Source of the DNA: Antedon mediterranea
Taxonomy: Eukaryota > Echinodermata > Crinoidea > Comatulida > Antedonidae
Reading direction: 5' to 3'
Assembly: GCF_964355755.1 (NCBI RefSeq)
Contig: NC_092673.1
Location: 4,097,001 to 4,161,000 of the forward strand
Length of the DNA: 64,000 nucleotides
Shown here: one piece after another, positions 1-14,700 of the stretch
Position numbering within the stretch: the stretch's first letter is position 1
Layout of the letters: every line of letters starts with the position of its first letter
Made by a program: the position numbers and the translations under genes
Notes under the pieces: model-generated
Database searches by the model: none
The model's input: only the letters and a program-made list of their open reading frames with translations
What the model was told of the DNA's origin: nothing

Positions 1-2308
1 ATGTTATTATTATTAATAAATTATAACTGACATCAAGGAATAAGATTTATTTTTATGTGGCTTTTTAAGTTTTGCTTTATTTTATTCTGTTTGTTGGTTT
101 GTTACATTTATTTTCCACACATTCAACAAAAGAGAACAGATATTTATACTTTAAAGAAAAAATAGATACAAAGAAGACAATGTGTGAAAGGAGATCAAAA
201 TAAGTAATAATTACTATAAGCATTGACCATCTAAGCAGTTGTCGACATGACAAGGAAACTAAAAAGAAGATGTCTGTATACAATTATGGAACTGTCAATT
301 GATTCTATGTATTGTTTTACATTTTTTCTCTTGAAGTGGCAACCACTTGTGTTTCATTATCTGCATTTAAATATATGTAACTGTCTTCATTTGGTTATGT
401 AGAACCTGTCTATTGTATAAAATAAATAATTTTTTACACAAAATGCTTCAGAATAAAAGAATGAAATAAACAATTTAATTACGGTATTATATATACTGTA
501 GTACAGTATCAAAAATTGATACAATAAATTAAATGTAATATGAGTAGAAACCCCTCCTTTATTAAGGAGATATTTCTCAATAAAACAAGGGGAAATATAT
601 GTTTTAACACTACAGCCAATTCAATAGACACCTCTATTTAAGGGACACTTTTGTTGGAAGAACTTCCAAAAAGAAAGAGATGTGTATAGTATCTGGTAGG
701 ACTTTTTTATAGTAGTGAAGAGAATTACATTATAGTACAACCCATAATGTGCCTCATCTTAAATAATACTCCAAGGTGTTTATATTGACCCCAGCATGAC
801 CTTGATATGTACGCTACCTACCTACCGCAATCTAATAATAAACTACCACAAAACTGTAACCCAAACCAAATTTACATATATATTGTAGGTCGAAAAATTA
901 TTAACATTTTAAAACTAAATCAGAAGTTTGGTGTATTTAAAAAAAGTTTTTTACAATTTTTATGGTTTAATAAATTGTGTACGTACTTGACCTTAATTTT
1001 CTTTTGCATAAGATTTTTTTTAAAGATGATAAAAAAAAAGCTTCATTATATCACTTTACTGTTTGGTTGTGATGTTGGTGTTAGTTTCCATGGTGACAAT
1101 GTTATAACATGATATTTTGGTTTGGATTATAGCCAAATATTTTTTGGTGATATGATTTTATTGAATAGAGTTAAATTTATTAATATATTTGTTTACCCTC
1201 TATGTTACAGTTCATACTCTTATGTATAGCATGTGAATCCAATGAACCCACTGCTTAGTAAAACTATGTGACTGTTATGTAGATTTTATGCAAATCAAAA
1301 TTCTTGCATAATTAATTAGGTGTGGCTTTCAGTGTGTTGCTTCCTGTGAAAGGTATACACTTTACAACTATTTGTTGCATTTGGATGTCACATTACCCAA
1401 ACCACTTATACTAACATGCCCTTCCCCTCCCAAACAAAATTTGTAAATGCAAGCATTATTAAAGTTTAGCACTCCATTTTCAATTTCTAAACCCTGGTTC
1501 CCCTCCGTTCCCAAGCCCCCACCCCCACTTAAATCCCTGTATCCAACACTGCAATGACATATACAATGACACCATTTTGTTGTTAATATGACCTCTATCA
1601 ATAACACAAAATTAACATTTCCAGAAATATCTGCATGAAATCACAAATTTAATAGTAGTTTATCAATACCCTGACTCCAAGCCTTAGGATACTTCTGTAT
1701 TCATTTTCAGGGGAATAAAGATGGTCTACCTGCATTTCTTTAGTTACACAGTGCATGAACATTCTTATTGCTTGTATTATTCTCTAGTGTATCAGATTTA
1801 TCAAATAACACAAGCTTCAATAGATACCTTATCAACAACTTCAACAGATTGGAATGTGAGAAATCAACAACTTCATCTATTAAAACTATTTAGGCATTAT
1901 ATACTATATATTGTATATAATGCCTCAGAAGTCAAGTCGGTGACAAAAACCTTGTGATGAACAGATGAATATATTTTGTACTTACACTCAACAGTAGTGC
2001 GCAACATTTCCAGGGTAATAAGTAGACTGTTCTCAGAGAGTCGTGCAGAGTGGAGGGGTGGGGCTTTTCACTTGCAACGCCGCCTCATGCTTTGTGTAAA
2101 TTATGAACTACTTTTGACATTTATTTTTGACATACACTTTTGTTATAGCGCTCTTCTGTTAAAAAAATATTGGATCCTTTCCTGGTTGTCGTATCTCCTT
2201 TATATGGGTCTGTTGATATGTAAATATTAAATGTTCCCACAGAATAAGAACAGAATAATGCTTGAATTGTTTTGTAGTGACGCCAGAATTGTTGAATAAA
2301 ATTCTTAC
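1..2308 (-). other. Intron of the HSPA12-like gene running off the left edge
   Basis: No exon continuing the HSPA12 ATPase was recognised here. The stretch is AT-rich. It contains a copy of the GGGGACAC-type repeat near 547-680 and a C-rich patch near 1490-1530. Short open frames in it have no recognisable product. Confidence 0.5.
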
Positions 2309-2715
2309 CTGATTGGTGTGAAGTGGCATTTTAAAGTTATCAAAATACAACCATTTCTGAGCCTCTTTGTGTTCCATATCATGATAGAAATCCCTGGCAA
2401 CAAAACCAAACGAATGAAACTCTCCTTCAGGTGTCAGAAGTAAAGTTGATGGCATCTTCGTATTCCATACTCCAGGATCTCCGCCCTGCCACTTGCGCAT
2501 TACAAATATCTCTTCAGGATTTGTCGGAAAGCAGTATGCATACCCACTAAATGTTGAACCAAAGTCTATTGCAATCACCACTTTGTAGGTTGTGGTAAAC
2601 TGAATTGGTAAAATGCTTGGATCTTCTGGTAGTTCTGGTGCATTTTCTGGATCACATGCATTGCTGTTGTTGCGATGTACACTCTTGAGTGGTGTACTTG
2701 TTGACGGCCCATCTT
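2309..2715 (-). CDS. HSPA12A/B-like HSP70 ATPase exon
   Basis: In the frame inherited from the giant exon, this exon reads EDGPSTSTPLKSV, an acidic linker, then VVIAIDFGSTFSGYAYCF, which is the phosphate-1 loop of the actin/HSP70 ATPase fold. It continues with MRKWQGGDPGVWNTKMPST, LLTPEGEFHSFGFVARDFYHD and WLYFDNFKMPLHTNQ. These blocks match the N-terminal part of vertebrate HSPA12A (GGDPGV, FHSFG, ARDFYHD, FKMKLHT), clearly closer than canonical HSP70. The exon ends in phase 0 at CAG with donor GTAAGA. The remaining ATPase lobes should lie to the left of the window. HSPA12 proteins keep a divergent ATPase and lack the usual substrate-binding domain. Confidence 0.88.
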
Positions 2716-5700
2716 CTTTAAGGAAAAAAAGTAATACACAATATGTAAAATGGTATCAGTTTTTGAGAAGACAAAGGTGAGTTTCCCACATTTTAAAGAA
2801 ATTGAGCAATAATTGACGAAGATATTGATTGATATTGATATTGATAAGTATATTTATTGTCATTTGTAAATATATAACATTTACATTAAAATGAATTAAA
2901 CGGTTTCGGCTAACAACAAATAAATAGAACTTAAACTACATAGTGAAACAATCCCACGCCGGACACCATCCTGGTACTTCTAGAACTGGTTTCAAGGTTG
3001 GTAAACAACATACATTAGATTTAAATTGCTAGATTTTTAAAGTGCTGTACAGTAGTAAAAAAAATCTTCCAATCCAACCAATATTACTAAACTATTATTA
3101 AATGTTTTAAAACTTTTAATCATGGAAAATAATAGTGTTTTATGACACATTTTTAGTCTTTGACCTCCCCCCACCCCCTTTTAGCAATGTCAAACATCCT
3201 CACTCATCCTTGAATGCAATTACTTGATGGTCAGTGCCACTGCAATGAAGCATAAAGGTAACATTGATACAGTACATCAACATGTTTACAAAGTACAATT
3301 TCTAATATACCACCTTGTATTTATCTTAAGATTGACATTTACCACAAACAATAAACAAACATGATAAAGTTTTAAAACACTTGTAACAGTAACAATAAAC
3401 TGAGGCCAGATTACTCTTTCTAGCAAATAGCAAAGTGGTCAGTCAATACTGATATAGCTATGTTGACACTGTACATAATACTAACCCTACAACAACAAAC
3501 AATTGTAGTATCAATTCTGAAGTTTTTGTTTCTAGAATCACTCATGATATTAGTAAAACTCTTACTCATGATTTTATTACTACACTTACTTAGGATTTTA
3601 GTACTACTCTTACTCCTACTCATGATTTTAGTCAAACTCTTATGATTTTAGTATTGTTTTAGTAGTAGTACTACCCTTACTACACTGATAAATTTAATCT
3701 TCTATTAACTTCTTTTTATGTATCTCCGTAGAAATCATTTTCAGTATGGTAGATTGTCCAAGTATCATTTCCTATACTTGTAAATTGATACAGTTATCAG
3801 ATTATCAAGATTCAAATATTAAACTCTGCATTAATATTATCACCGTAACTAAATATTGTATTTACACTTTCCTTTTCAAGACCCTTAAGTTGGGTCGGCT
3901 TGGCACCATTAATTTAAAACCCACTGGTTTAATCAAAGAGGAATGATATTGATATTCTCAAGATATGATACTTGATGCATAGCATAGCATAGAATATTAA
4001 CGTATTTAAACTTCTATACACCAAGTTCCATTCATTCATATTATATTATATTCTAAATTTCAACGTACAGTAATTTAAAGCATGGATGTAATTGTTTTGG
4101 GGTGGAGATGTGCAAGACACCCGCCTTTAAAATATTAAGTCTTTCACCCTTCCTGATCTTATTTTAAAGCCTTCCACCCAGCCCAATTTAAAATTCTGGA
4201 TACTGTTGCATATCCCACCTACCCAAAGCATTTTGACACCTATCCCTAGACATCTCTAGCTACATCTCTGATAACAATATAAAATATGTACTTACCCAAA
4301 TTAAATGACACGTCTCCAGATAATTTTAGATGTTCATCTGTATCATCAAAAATAGATTCATCTTTCAGGTCTTTTCTCTTTTTCCCTTTACTCAATTTTG
4401 AAACCGAATCATCTGACGAAAGAGAATAGTTATGTGCTTTGACCGTTCCTGATGGAGAGACGACAGCTGGTAAGGTTTTACTCTTTCGTTTCCCAGAGAA
4501 ACTTATCTTAGGCAGTCTAAAACCTTTTCTTTTATTCTTTTCTACCAAAGAGTGACTGGAACTAGAACTTTTTATGTCTTCGTCAGCTTGACTAGAGCAA
4601 CTGGTCTCCATAGCAGAAACATCTGCTGATGGATCAACCTCTGCAGAAATTCCTGCATTTACTGAGAATTCTTCTGGGCATCCAAAACCTGGAAGGCTTA
4701 CTTCCCCTTCACCAACTCCTGAAGAAAGTCCAGAATCAGAGGCAGTAAATGCTGGACTTGGTAAATCCTTGTTGATATCTGTAATGCCACCACCAGTACT
4801 TGATATATTCAATTTTAAAGGTTCGTGTGAATCTTTAATAATTACATCAACTTGTTTATGTTCTGCCGTGTCAATCTTTATCATATCCAAATTGTTTCTT
4901 TCTTGACCCTCTATTTGAGGTCTTAATTCAATTGTATCGACAACATCTTCTACAGAAGTTGATATGTTTTCTCTGTCGGATGGTAATTCTAAGCCAGATG
5001 CATTCAGAGAGAGATCTGGATCTGAGGTATCTGCTTCTCCTTTTAATTTCACATCAGAAATGATAGGTTTTTGCATGTCAACTCCATCCAATTCATCTTT
5101 CAGATCAATTACTATTTTTTCTTTATACACTTTTTCCTTTTTACTTTTTGATAATTTGAAATTTAATGAAGGCATTTTGATTTTCTTTTTAGGTTTTGAA
5201 TTAATGACTTCATCCAATTGTCCTCCATCAATTTCACTTTCTAAGTTTTTAACCTGTAATGACTTGTCCACAGAAATATCTGGTAAACTCCTGGCAGGTT
5301 CAATATCAACTGATGAACTAGGAAGCAATGTTGAGTCCTCCTCTTCTATGGAAATAGGAAGTGATAATGACAATGGTCTTGGTTCAATCTTAAAATCTTC
5401 ATCGACACCATTGGTTGATGAAGGAAGAACTTCCATCGATTTTGGGCGTCTGAGATTTTCAGTATCCATATTTATTTTGTTGGTTTTATTTTTTCGGTTC
5501 CACAAATTAGGAAAGTTGAATGAAGGTAAAGTAAAACGTTTCTTCTTTTTCTTTAATTTTGGACTCGATAGCTCAGGTTCTGAACTTCCTTTCCGTAAAC
5601 GCATTTTCACACTTCCCTCGATGCTAATGCCACGACTGACCCTAGGCTTGAAGTCTAACTTGGTTTGAGGAAGAGTTGCGGATTTCTCAGATTGTTGAAT

Positions 5701-8700
5701 ATAATATTCTGTTTGTAATTTTTCAGTTGATGGTTGTTTGACAATTTGAATATCACTTTCTAGTTTGGTTTTGACAATCTCGTCTATGTCTGTTTTTAAG
5801 TTAACGCTTAAAGGTTGAGACTCTCCCAAATCATAAGAATCAACACCATTCTTTGTGGTTGGTTCACTCAATTTAATATTCGCATCTACTTCATTTTCAA
5901 ATAAGATAGGATTATCTACATTAACTTCTGAATCTTGAATGTCTTGTAAGGTTGGCCTACATGTATCCAATTTTGTTGCGTCCTCAAGATCTGTTTCAAT
6001 CCCTAGATTAATATTATAATTAGATATCTCTTTTGTTTCAGGTTGATCAATGTTTATTTCAGCTGAGGTATGAAGTTCTGGAGTTTCCCCTTCAGAAACT
6101 ATACTTGAGCTTTCTTTGTTTAGCAGAACATTACCAATATCGGGAACTGTTACATTGATGTTTTCTGTTTCATGTTTTGGTACGTTTTCCATCTCCAAAT
6201 TTTGTGTTGGTATATCGATATTCTCTCCCTTATTGTCCATATTTATGTTTATATGAAGTTGTGGATGCAATTTTATTTCATTCTCATCCACATCAATTTT
6301 AATTTCAGCATCCTCTGTTGGATAGTCCAAAACTTCAGGTAGTTGGCATTCAACCTCATTATTGGTTTCGACAACAGCATTTGTTCTTAATTTCTGACTC
6401 TGAACTCTTGCATCAACATCGGGCATACATACTTGTAATTCCTCTCTATCAAGATTTGATTCTGGTAATTCTGACACTACCAGATTGTTAGTATCAATAC
6501 GTTTATCATGTTCTGCCTTAATATCAACATCTGGTGAACATGTTGTTAAATCATCTATCAAATTATCCTTTTTCTTTTTATCCCCAATTCTTGGGATATG
6601 AATGCCTCCTAGCAGGCCTTTCTTTTTGTGGGGTTTAGATTTCTTGATTTCTTTTTCTTTATTTCCATTTCCGTCATCATAACCAGCACCTATTTCAACA
6701 TCACTGTTGATAGTAATTCCTTCATCAATAGTAGCTTTTAGGCTTAAATCTTCAATATCTGGGTTTTCCTCAATAGTATCCAATGCTAAAACATCCCTAT
6801 CTTCTAAATGTAACACACCTGGATCAATATCTGTCTTTAATACCTCAATATCAATATCTGCATCAATATCTGCTTCAATGCTAGTGTCCTTTTGAATTTC
6901 TATTGTGCCTTCTATGCCAGGTTTTTCTTCACTTAGTCCTACGCCACTTTGAACTTGATCGCTCACACCTGGTATTGGAGTTAAATCACAATCCACCACA
7001 CCTTTATTTCTCTTCCAAGAAAACGATGGTAGATGTATATTAATCCCACTAAAGAATCCTTTCTTCTTATTCTTAGCATTGTTGTCATCATTATGGTCAG
7101 TGATATCATCTGAACTGCTACTCCTACTTTTTGAAACGTTATCATTCTCCATAATACCTTCTTCTGGAATACATTCAAGCTCTTTTTGTTGAAAATCTGT
7201 TCCAAATTCTGGAGTTTCAAACTCTTCAAAGTTGTCTTCATTTAATTCAACATCCACATTCAAAGAGGTTGAAATTACAGAAATCTGTACTTCAGCATCA
7301 GCATCCTTTATTTCCTTTTCAATTGAGGATGTGGTATCATTAATTTGATTGGACTGAGGTATGTCTGTATCAACTTTTGACTCCTCAATTTCAATCATTT
7401 TATTCCGATGTTTTTTCCCTCCAAACTTGGGAAATTGTATGCCCTTTGCGAACAACCCTTTCTTTTTCTTTTCATGTTTAGAAGAAAGTTGAACTCCATC
7501 TTCTTTCAAATCTGAGGATTCTGTTGTACTTATATCAATGGGAAAGTCACCTGACACATCACCTTTCAATTCTGAAGTGCTATGATTTTTTACATCAATC
7601 TCCTCCTTTAGGTTTACATCAGTTGCCTGTGCAATTGCATCTATTTCACTTTCTTCTGGACACACAGAATCATTTAATTCTGGGTGCATAATATCTACAT
7701 CAATTCCATCATGTTGTGATAATTCAATTTCATTGTTTTTTCTTCCTCCAAAATGTGGAATATGAATGTTGAATCCACTGAATCGATTTTTCTCTCCTTG
7801 GTTATTAATTTCACAATTATCAGATATTGTTAAAATGTCTAGATTTGATTCATTTTCAATAAGACAACTTTCATCTACATCTTTGTCTAAATCTCGTATC
7901 TCGCCATTGCCTTCAAAATTTGAATCTTTTACAACTGTAAACTTTGGATCAACATTTATTGAGGTAGTATTTAAATCACAATCTAAATGTTGTGGTGTCT
8001 CGACTCCTATGTTACAATCGACATCCTTGCGTTCAATACCTGGAACATTAAAACTGATTTCAGGTGATACCTCAGTCTCTGCATCAATGTTTTCACTTGA
8101 ACTATCTGAAATGGCAGTGTCTTTCATATTCCATATCTTTCTGTTGTTACGCTCTTTTAAATTCATATCAAACACATGCTTATCTTCTTCTGAAGATTTG
8201 CTTGAAATTTCACAATCCACATCATCTACAGCTGGTCTGTATCTGTCTTCTGAAAATTCTTTATCATCATCTAGAATCGATACGCTTTTGATAAACGTTT
8301 CAGAATTACCTTTATCGTTATTAAGAACAATTCCTTTATTTGTATCTTGTATGTTAATGTCGATAGCTATATTACAATTATCAATACTTTCTTCCATATC
8401 AATACTGCCCTTTTTGTGCTTACTTCCGAAACCTGGCATGTGGAACCCGGAAAAGAACCCTTTTTTCTTTTTGTTCCTATGTTTATTTTCCGATTCTATT
8501 CCTTCCGATGTTTGTAAATCTTCCTTATCCACATCAATACGTAGATCTTCTGATTTGTTTGCCGTTTTATCACCATTATTATCATCAAATGTTACTGGTT
8601 TATGGTCACTACAGTTAGAAACTGCCCGAGCAAACTTTATGTGAACTATTTTATTTTCAGTATTACTCTCTTTTGAATCGGCCTCCATAGTTGTACCTAA

Positions 8701-11700
8701 GTCAAGTACTTTATGGTCTTCTTTCTTTACTGGCTTTATATTTTCTGCAGCTTCTATTCTATCCGTACCCAAAATAACTTGTGCTTTTTTAGGTATTTCT
8801 TGCCAAGCAATACACTCATTATCTCCTTCAATGTCTGGACTGATTGCTAAAGACTCTAAATCTGGCTTTTCCTTCTTTCCGCCAGATATCTGTCTAGCGA
8901 ACCCACTTCCAAAAATGCCTTTGTTTTTCTTTGTTTTTTTCTTAGTCTTTTTCTTTTTGCGTTTCTTCCCTTTTGACAACTTGAGCACTTCATCATCCGA
9001 ACTAGTAGATGATGAAGCAATATCTTTCCCTGTCCACTGTATTTCTAGGTTTTTATCTTCTATTGGTACACCCTCTGTAGCTTCTCCTTCAAATCCTGCA
9101 TCAACACCTATTTCTTGTGTTATACAGGAAGTCTGTGCATCATTTACAATATCAATCTTTTGACCATTTTCTAATACAAACTGATCCATATCGTTATTTC
9201 TTGTTACGCCTACATCAATGCCAACAGACCCCAAATTGCTCTCTTCCTCGATCTTACTGTCATATTTGTTACTTTTAAGTGCAATATCTTTTGAGATATC
9301 AACCCCTGCACAATTTTGAACTTCCAACTCCATAGGATATAGATCATCTTCACCTTGATTTCCAATATCAACTTTATTTCCTATGTTTAGTGAGATGTTG
9401 CGTTCGCTTTGACAAGTATTGTCGGTTTTAAAATTTGTCGTTGGTTGTGATACACCTCCACTTTCTAATAATTTTTCAGCATCAGACTTATTTGTATCCA
9501 TATCTAAATTCATGTTAACCCAAACATTAGCATCCTCAAATTTTGTTGAATCTTTTTCGAAAGATGAATTATTTTCTATGTTGTCTGTTTCCTCTACCAC
9601 CAGACCTGACATGTGAATTCCAACATTTGCCGAAATATCTTCATTTTTAGTTTCTTCTTTTCCTTCATTAACATCACTTTGTCCAGTGGCTGTTGTGTCT
9701 AATGGTTGACCAAGGTCCATCTGTAAATCAATGGTCTTCCGCCCTGTCGTTTCCACATCTTCCTGTAGCTCTAACTGTGTAATCTGCTCTTTGCTTATAG
9801 ATTCACCTGAATCGTCTGGCTTATCATTCAACTTAAAATCTTCCTGTTTGGAGTTATCACTCAAATTTAATTCAACATTCTCACTGTTTGAGATTTCCAG
9901 ACAGCCTTCAAATGTTGGAATGTTAAATTTTCCACCTGTTGCACTGGTATTATCTGTTTTAAGGTCCACTTCTGACGAACCTTTACATTCATCTGATCGG
10001 CCATCTTCTTTTACAGAAGACTGTATGGTTATCTCTGAATCACCTTCACCATTTACTATTTCGTTTGAAGCTCCTGGACATTCAATCAATGTTGTTGGTA
10101 CTGAATCAGATTCCATTAATTCAACTGTAACTTTACTGTTCTTTTTCTTTTTATTTCCAAATTTAGGAAAGTGAAAATTGAAGATTCTCCGTTTTCGTTT
10201 TTTCATTTTCTTAGTTGTAACTTCTTTATGTTCATCGTCTGAGCTTGAACTAGGCGACGATGATGCATCAGAGATCTTACACTCTCCTTTAATCTCTGCA
10301 TCATTATTTTCTATATTGTGGTTGTCTTCTATTACTGGTAAGTTGTCACATGCTAAGTCGTCATTTGCTAAATTTGTATTTATTTCTGTCTCCTCCTTAT
10401 TTAAAATATCTGAATTGTTCATGTCATTTTCCATATCAAGTTCAAAATGGACTGATTTTCCAGGCGATTCAACATTTCTTTCTTTTGTGGTACATATTTC
10501 AGAGTCCTCAAATTGTTGAATATCAAAAGTGTTTTGTTCAATTCTTTCAATGCTAACTACTTCTTCTATTGCTTGTGATGTGATTTCTATCTTGCTGTTA
10601 TTTGGATTTTCTTCTTGTAATTCTGAAAATGAATTAATTGTTTTTGATAATTCTTCTAGAAGTTGTGCTGTGTTGATGTCCCGGACATGTTCTTTGTCAC
10701 TAGAAGGTAGAATTATTTTAGTTTCAACTTCTTCCATCACTTCAGTATTTTCTTCTTGCATAAAGTTTAAATTGTGTGTATACGATCCATCCATTTTATC
10801 TTCAATCGTAATTTCATCTGGCGCATCAACTTGGCATGTAGTCGCTTCTTTTGACATCACATTATCCACTGTAAATAATAAATATTAGTTTCAATACACA
10901 ATACATATAAGTGTATATATATATATATCCAAAGGCAAATTAATGAAAAAATGACAATGAAGTGGCTGGATCTCAATTGAGATACAAGATAGATTTTAAA
11001 AAACGCTAAATCAAAACAGTAAAGTAAAACAGCCAGAAAATGTGCAGAGCTTTCGGGCAACACTAACTAGTATACCCACTAGCCCTAATATACTTTTTTC
11101 TTTTTGTCTGTATGAATGAAACGCTTTTATATATTGAACTATGAATAATAAATCAAAATGTCAAATTGTATTATTGTTGTGTTATAACAGAGAAAGAAAC
11201 AAGCGCCTCATTAAGAAGTTTTAACGAGCTGCTAATGATGACAAAAGACAGTTATTTTACTTCGATGAGATAATACGCGCTTGTTCATAGCTATTGAATT
11301 TGGCTGAGCAACAGTGTTGCGGTGTTGGGTTACTGCTTGCTGTAGGTGTCATGCTGTGGGAAGTGCTTTTTACAGCTATACGGGTAATTAGGTTTATGGT
11401 TTACAAAACAAGTCTTAAATCTTAAAATATTTGGACATGGTCCAACTCCAATATTACAAATTTAGCTATAAACATTATTAAAGTAATGTATTAACTTTAC
11501 AGTTATATATTTAAATATCTTGCTCATTTTTCAATCAAATTTTTCTATAAATCCAGTATAAATGTCACAAAAACACAATAATTTAAATGTCTTTCCGGCA
11601 ATTTGTCTTTATAAACATCTTATACGTTAATTCATAATGAGAGTTTCCCTTTATATAACATTTTTAAATTACTGTATAGTTAGCTAAGCCAACACTATAT

Positions 11701-14700
11701 ATTTATTTTAACATTTGTTTGCATAATAACATTCACAATCCTCCTAATTACAGTACTGTAGTTAATTTTTCAAGAAAGTTTCGAAAGCTTACATCTTATT
11801 TTTATTTTTATTTTATTCATTTCGGCAATAGACATGAAATAATCATTGATTTATAACTACAATATGGGCAGAAATATTTAATAGTGTGCCTTATTTGACA
11901 CTCTCTCCATTTTATAAAAGTATTTTGCCTAATTTCTTTTTTTTATTTTGTTGAGATTAACATAATTAGGGAGATCTCCCTGACATAATATATGATACTA
12001 CCTACTGTATAGAAAAGTAGTTTGTAGTTTGACCTCTATATCCAACAAGAAAATCTATTTACAACTACCATCACTATATTCTCAGCAAGACACTCCACCC
12101 AAGTTCATGATTCAGTCTCACTAGGGAAACTTGTATTTGGTAAATTGAATAAAAACAGTCGTCTTTCTTGTTATCAAGTACAAATCAGATCAACCTTCTA
12201 GTCATTTTTTAAGAGCTTGGGGATTCCAACAAATGTTTATGTTTCTGTGAAACAGTCATTTTTCAAAATGTTGTCTTTTCATATTTTTTTGTGAACAGCA
12301 GGAGTTAATATCCAGCTGGCTCAAAACTCCAGAGAATGGAATTTTACAGTAGTAGCATTATGAAACGTAATACTATAAGGGATTCAAGTATTGGAAATTA
12401 TGTGAAATGAAATCTTGAAATGATTTTGAGAGGTGCAGGATTGTTCCTTTTAAAGATTGCCTTACTGTGTACATTTATTTTCTATATCAATATTAAACTA
12501 TTTATCTTCTTTATTGGCCTAGCATTCTCCTGAAGATGGTTGTAGCATAACATCCGGAATCATACTTTTATTTTCTTATGATCCAATTTAATTATTCTTA
12601 AGCTCTGTCTACACTATCAAACTTTATGTGACAAAAAAATGTGTCCATATATGGAGATGATGACGTCATATCACTACCATATTTGGGCATATAACTACAT
12701 ATACATCACAGTTTTTTTTATCAAACTACTTATTACCTTAATTTCCATCATTAATTCAGATATGAGTGTTACAATCTCTTACTTACCACCACCATTAAAT
12801 TGTATAGATAGTGTAGACGAGCTTTAGAATGAAGCCAACAAGAAGGGATGTGCCATATATGGGCTTTATGTACTATATTTATGAACTCTATTTCTAGTTT
12901 CAGCCTACTACATCCCAGGGAAAAATTTCATTTTAAAATTTTGTTTAGCAATATTGCTAATCAAACTGATTTTTGAGTCAAGGAACATAGTTTTGTATTG
13001 TATTTTTTGCTATACAATTTTCAAAATGTGTAGCAATAAGGTTGTTTTGTATAGCTTTTTGCTATGCTACACTGGCGAAATTATTCCCTGCATCCATGTT
13101 GATCTTTCCATGTCATCTCTATTTAGAATTCCTGCTGTAACCCCCTAAAGAACTATGAAACCCGATTTAGTTTGAGCATTGGTGGTCCAATTAGTCTGAG
13201 CTTAATGGATGAAAGTAATATAATGTTTATAATAAACTTGTAAACAAATCACATACTCTTTATATAATTTCAATGTATATAAATATTTTTCAAGTGTCTG
13301 TTGTGCTGATTTGATGAAACAAATGTTCCACCATCTGCAAATCAAACTTTATCACATCAGGTGAATATATTTTTTAAGTCTCTTTTTTTTTAACATCTGT
13401 TTTATGATATTATATTATTTTTAATTCCTTTTACTATTTTTAATTCTTATTACTAATGTTTTACTCTTTTTATAAAATTATAATATTAATGATGCATTTG
13501 TATTTTATCCTTTTGTCATACTGTCAGTATTTTACCTCTGTTTATGATATTTTATCGTATGATTGATTTTAAATATATAATTTAATGATATTAACAAACT
13601 TGTTACTGTTTTATTGAAAAGATATTATTGATATCATATTATGCAAAAAAAGTTCCCAATCAAATATGACAAATGTTTTAGTTTAAGTTTTTCTAATAAG
13701 GACGAAACGAAAGTAGAATCAGTTTTGACGGTTTTCAGAATTAGGCTTACCATACTCTTTTTCTGTATTCACAATCTGTATGTGATTTATGCGAGGTTAC
13801 TTATCATCCAAGATGGAATTTGTGGTATTTTTATCAAAACTTGGCAACTAATCAGTGGTTTCCCAGCAGGTTAGGGCAAACAAGGCCACAATACAGATTA
13901 GCACTCTCACTGGGCCATCCTCAAATAAACAGGTTGGCCTATAAACACTTTTATCATCAATACCAAATGTTTCATATCTTTTTACACCAATTAAATTCTA
14001 CTTACTCTACTAACAAGTACCAGAATATTTTTTTTTGCTGCAGAAATAACTGCTTTCATGGATGGATGTACTGTAATTGTGCACTCAGCCTATGTTATAA
14101 AGACTACTGTATATTAATTATCAGGATTTCCACATCGCCTCACACCCAAGAATCTTCTAGATACTTAAAAGTATGGTTTTATTTTACTTTTTCCCACCCA
14201 CCAACCCTTATTTTAAGGCTATATTCCTGTTTTATTAAATTGTATACATTTATATGTCATTCCAAAAACGCAATACCGTATAAAATATTATAAATTAGGT
14301 TCTTCAGAATTTTCGGTATTTTTTTAAACTTGATGTTTCTTTCTTTTCAATCAACCTAGACTGATTGATATTTTAATCAAAATTATCCCATTGAGATATA
14401 ACTCATTGTATACATTATCTCTTCACTGGTTTTTACTCTGATAGGATTGAGCTGCTGGGTGTTAAATTTAATATAAGATTATTTTAACATTCCAGTATTT
14501 TAAAAATAACTGTTTTTAATCAGAACCATAATGCTGACTTTGATCTATTTAATTTATACAATTTTGTACAATTACTCATACACATTTGGCCCATATTTAA
14601 GTACACTGTGTCGCTTTTCTTTACGCCCTTTGCTTAAATGGGCTCCTTGTCTATACTACTTTTGTTTTTGATGTACACCCCCTTTCAAACATTAACAAAA

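Noticed and set aside
2159-2581. A standalone HSPA12 gene beginning at the VIAIDFG motif
   Set aside because: The apparent start is a GTG, and the frame is open upstream to a splice acceptor in phase with the giant exon. There is no in-frame ATG before the ATPase motif.
4964-10888. Long plus-strand open frames opposite the giant exon (e.g. 4964-5668, 7766-8644)
   Set aside because: They are antisense shadows created by codon bias of the minus-strand exon. No splice signals, start context or family resemblance were found.
12639-12827. Small plus-strand frame
   Set aside because: It lies wholly within MITE A copy 1.
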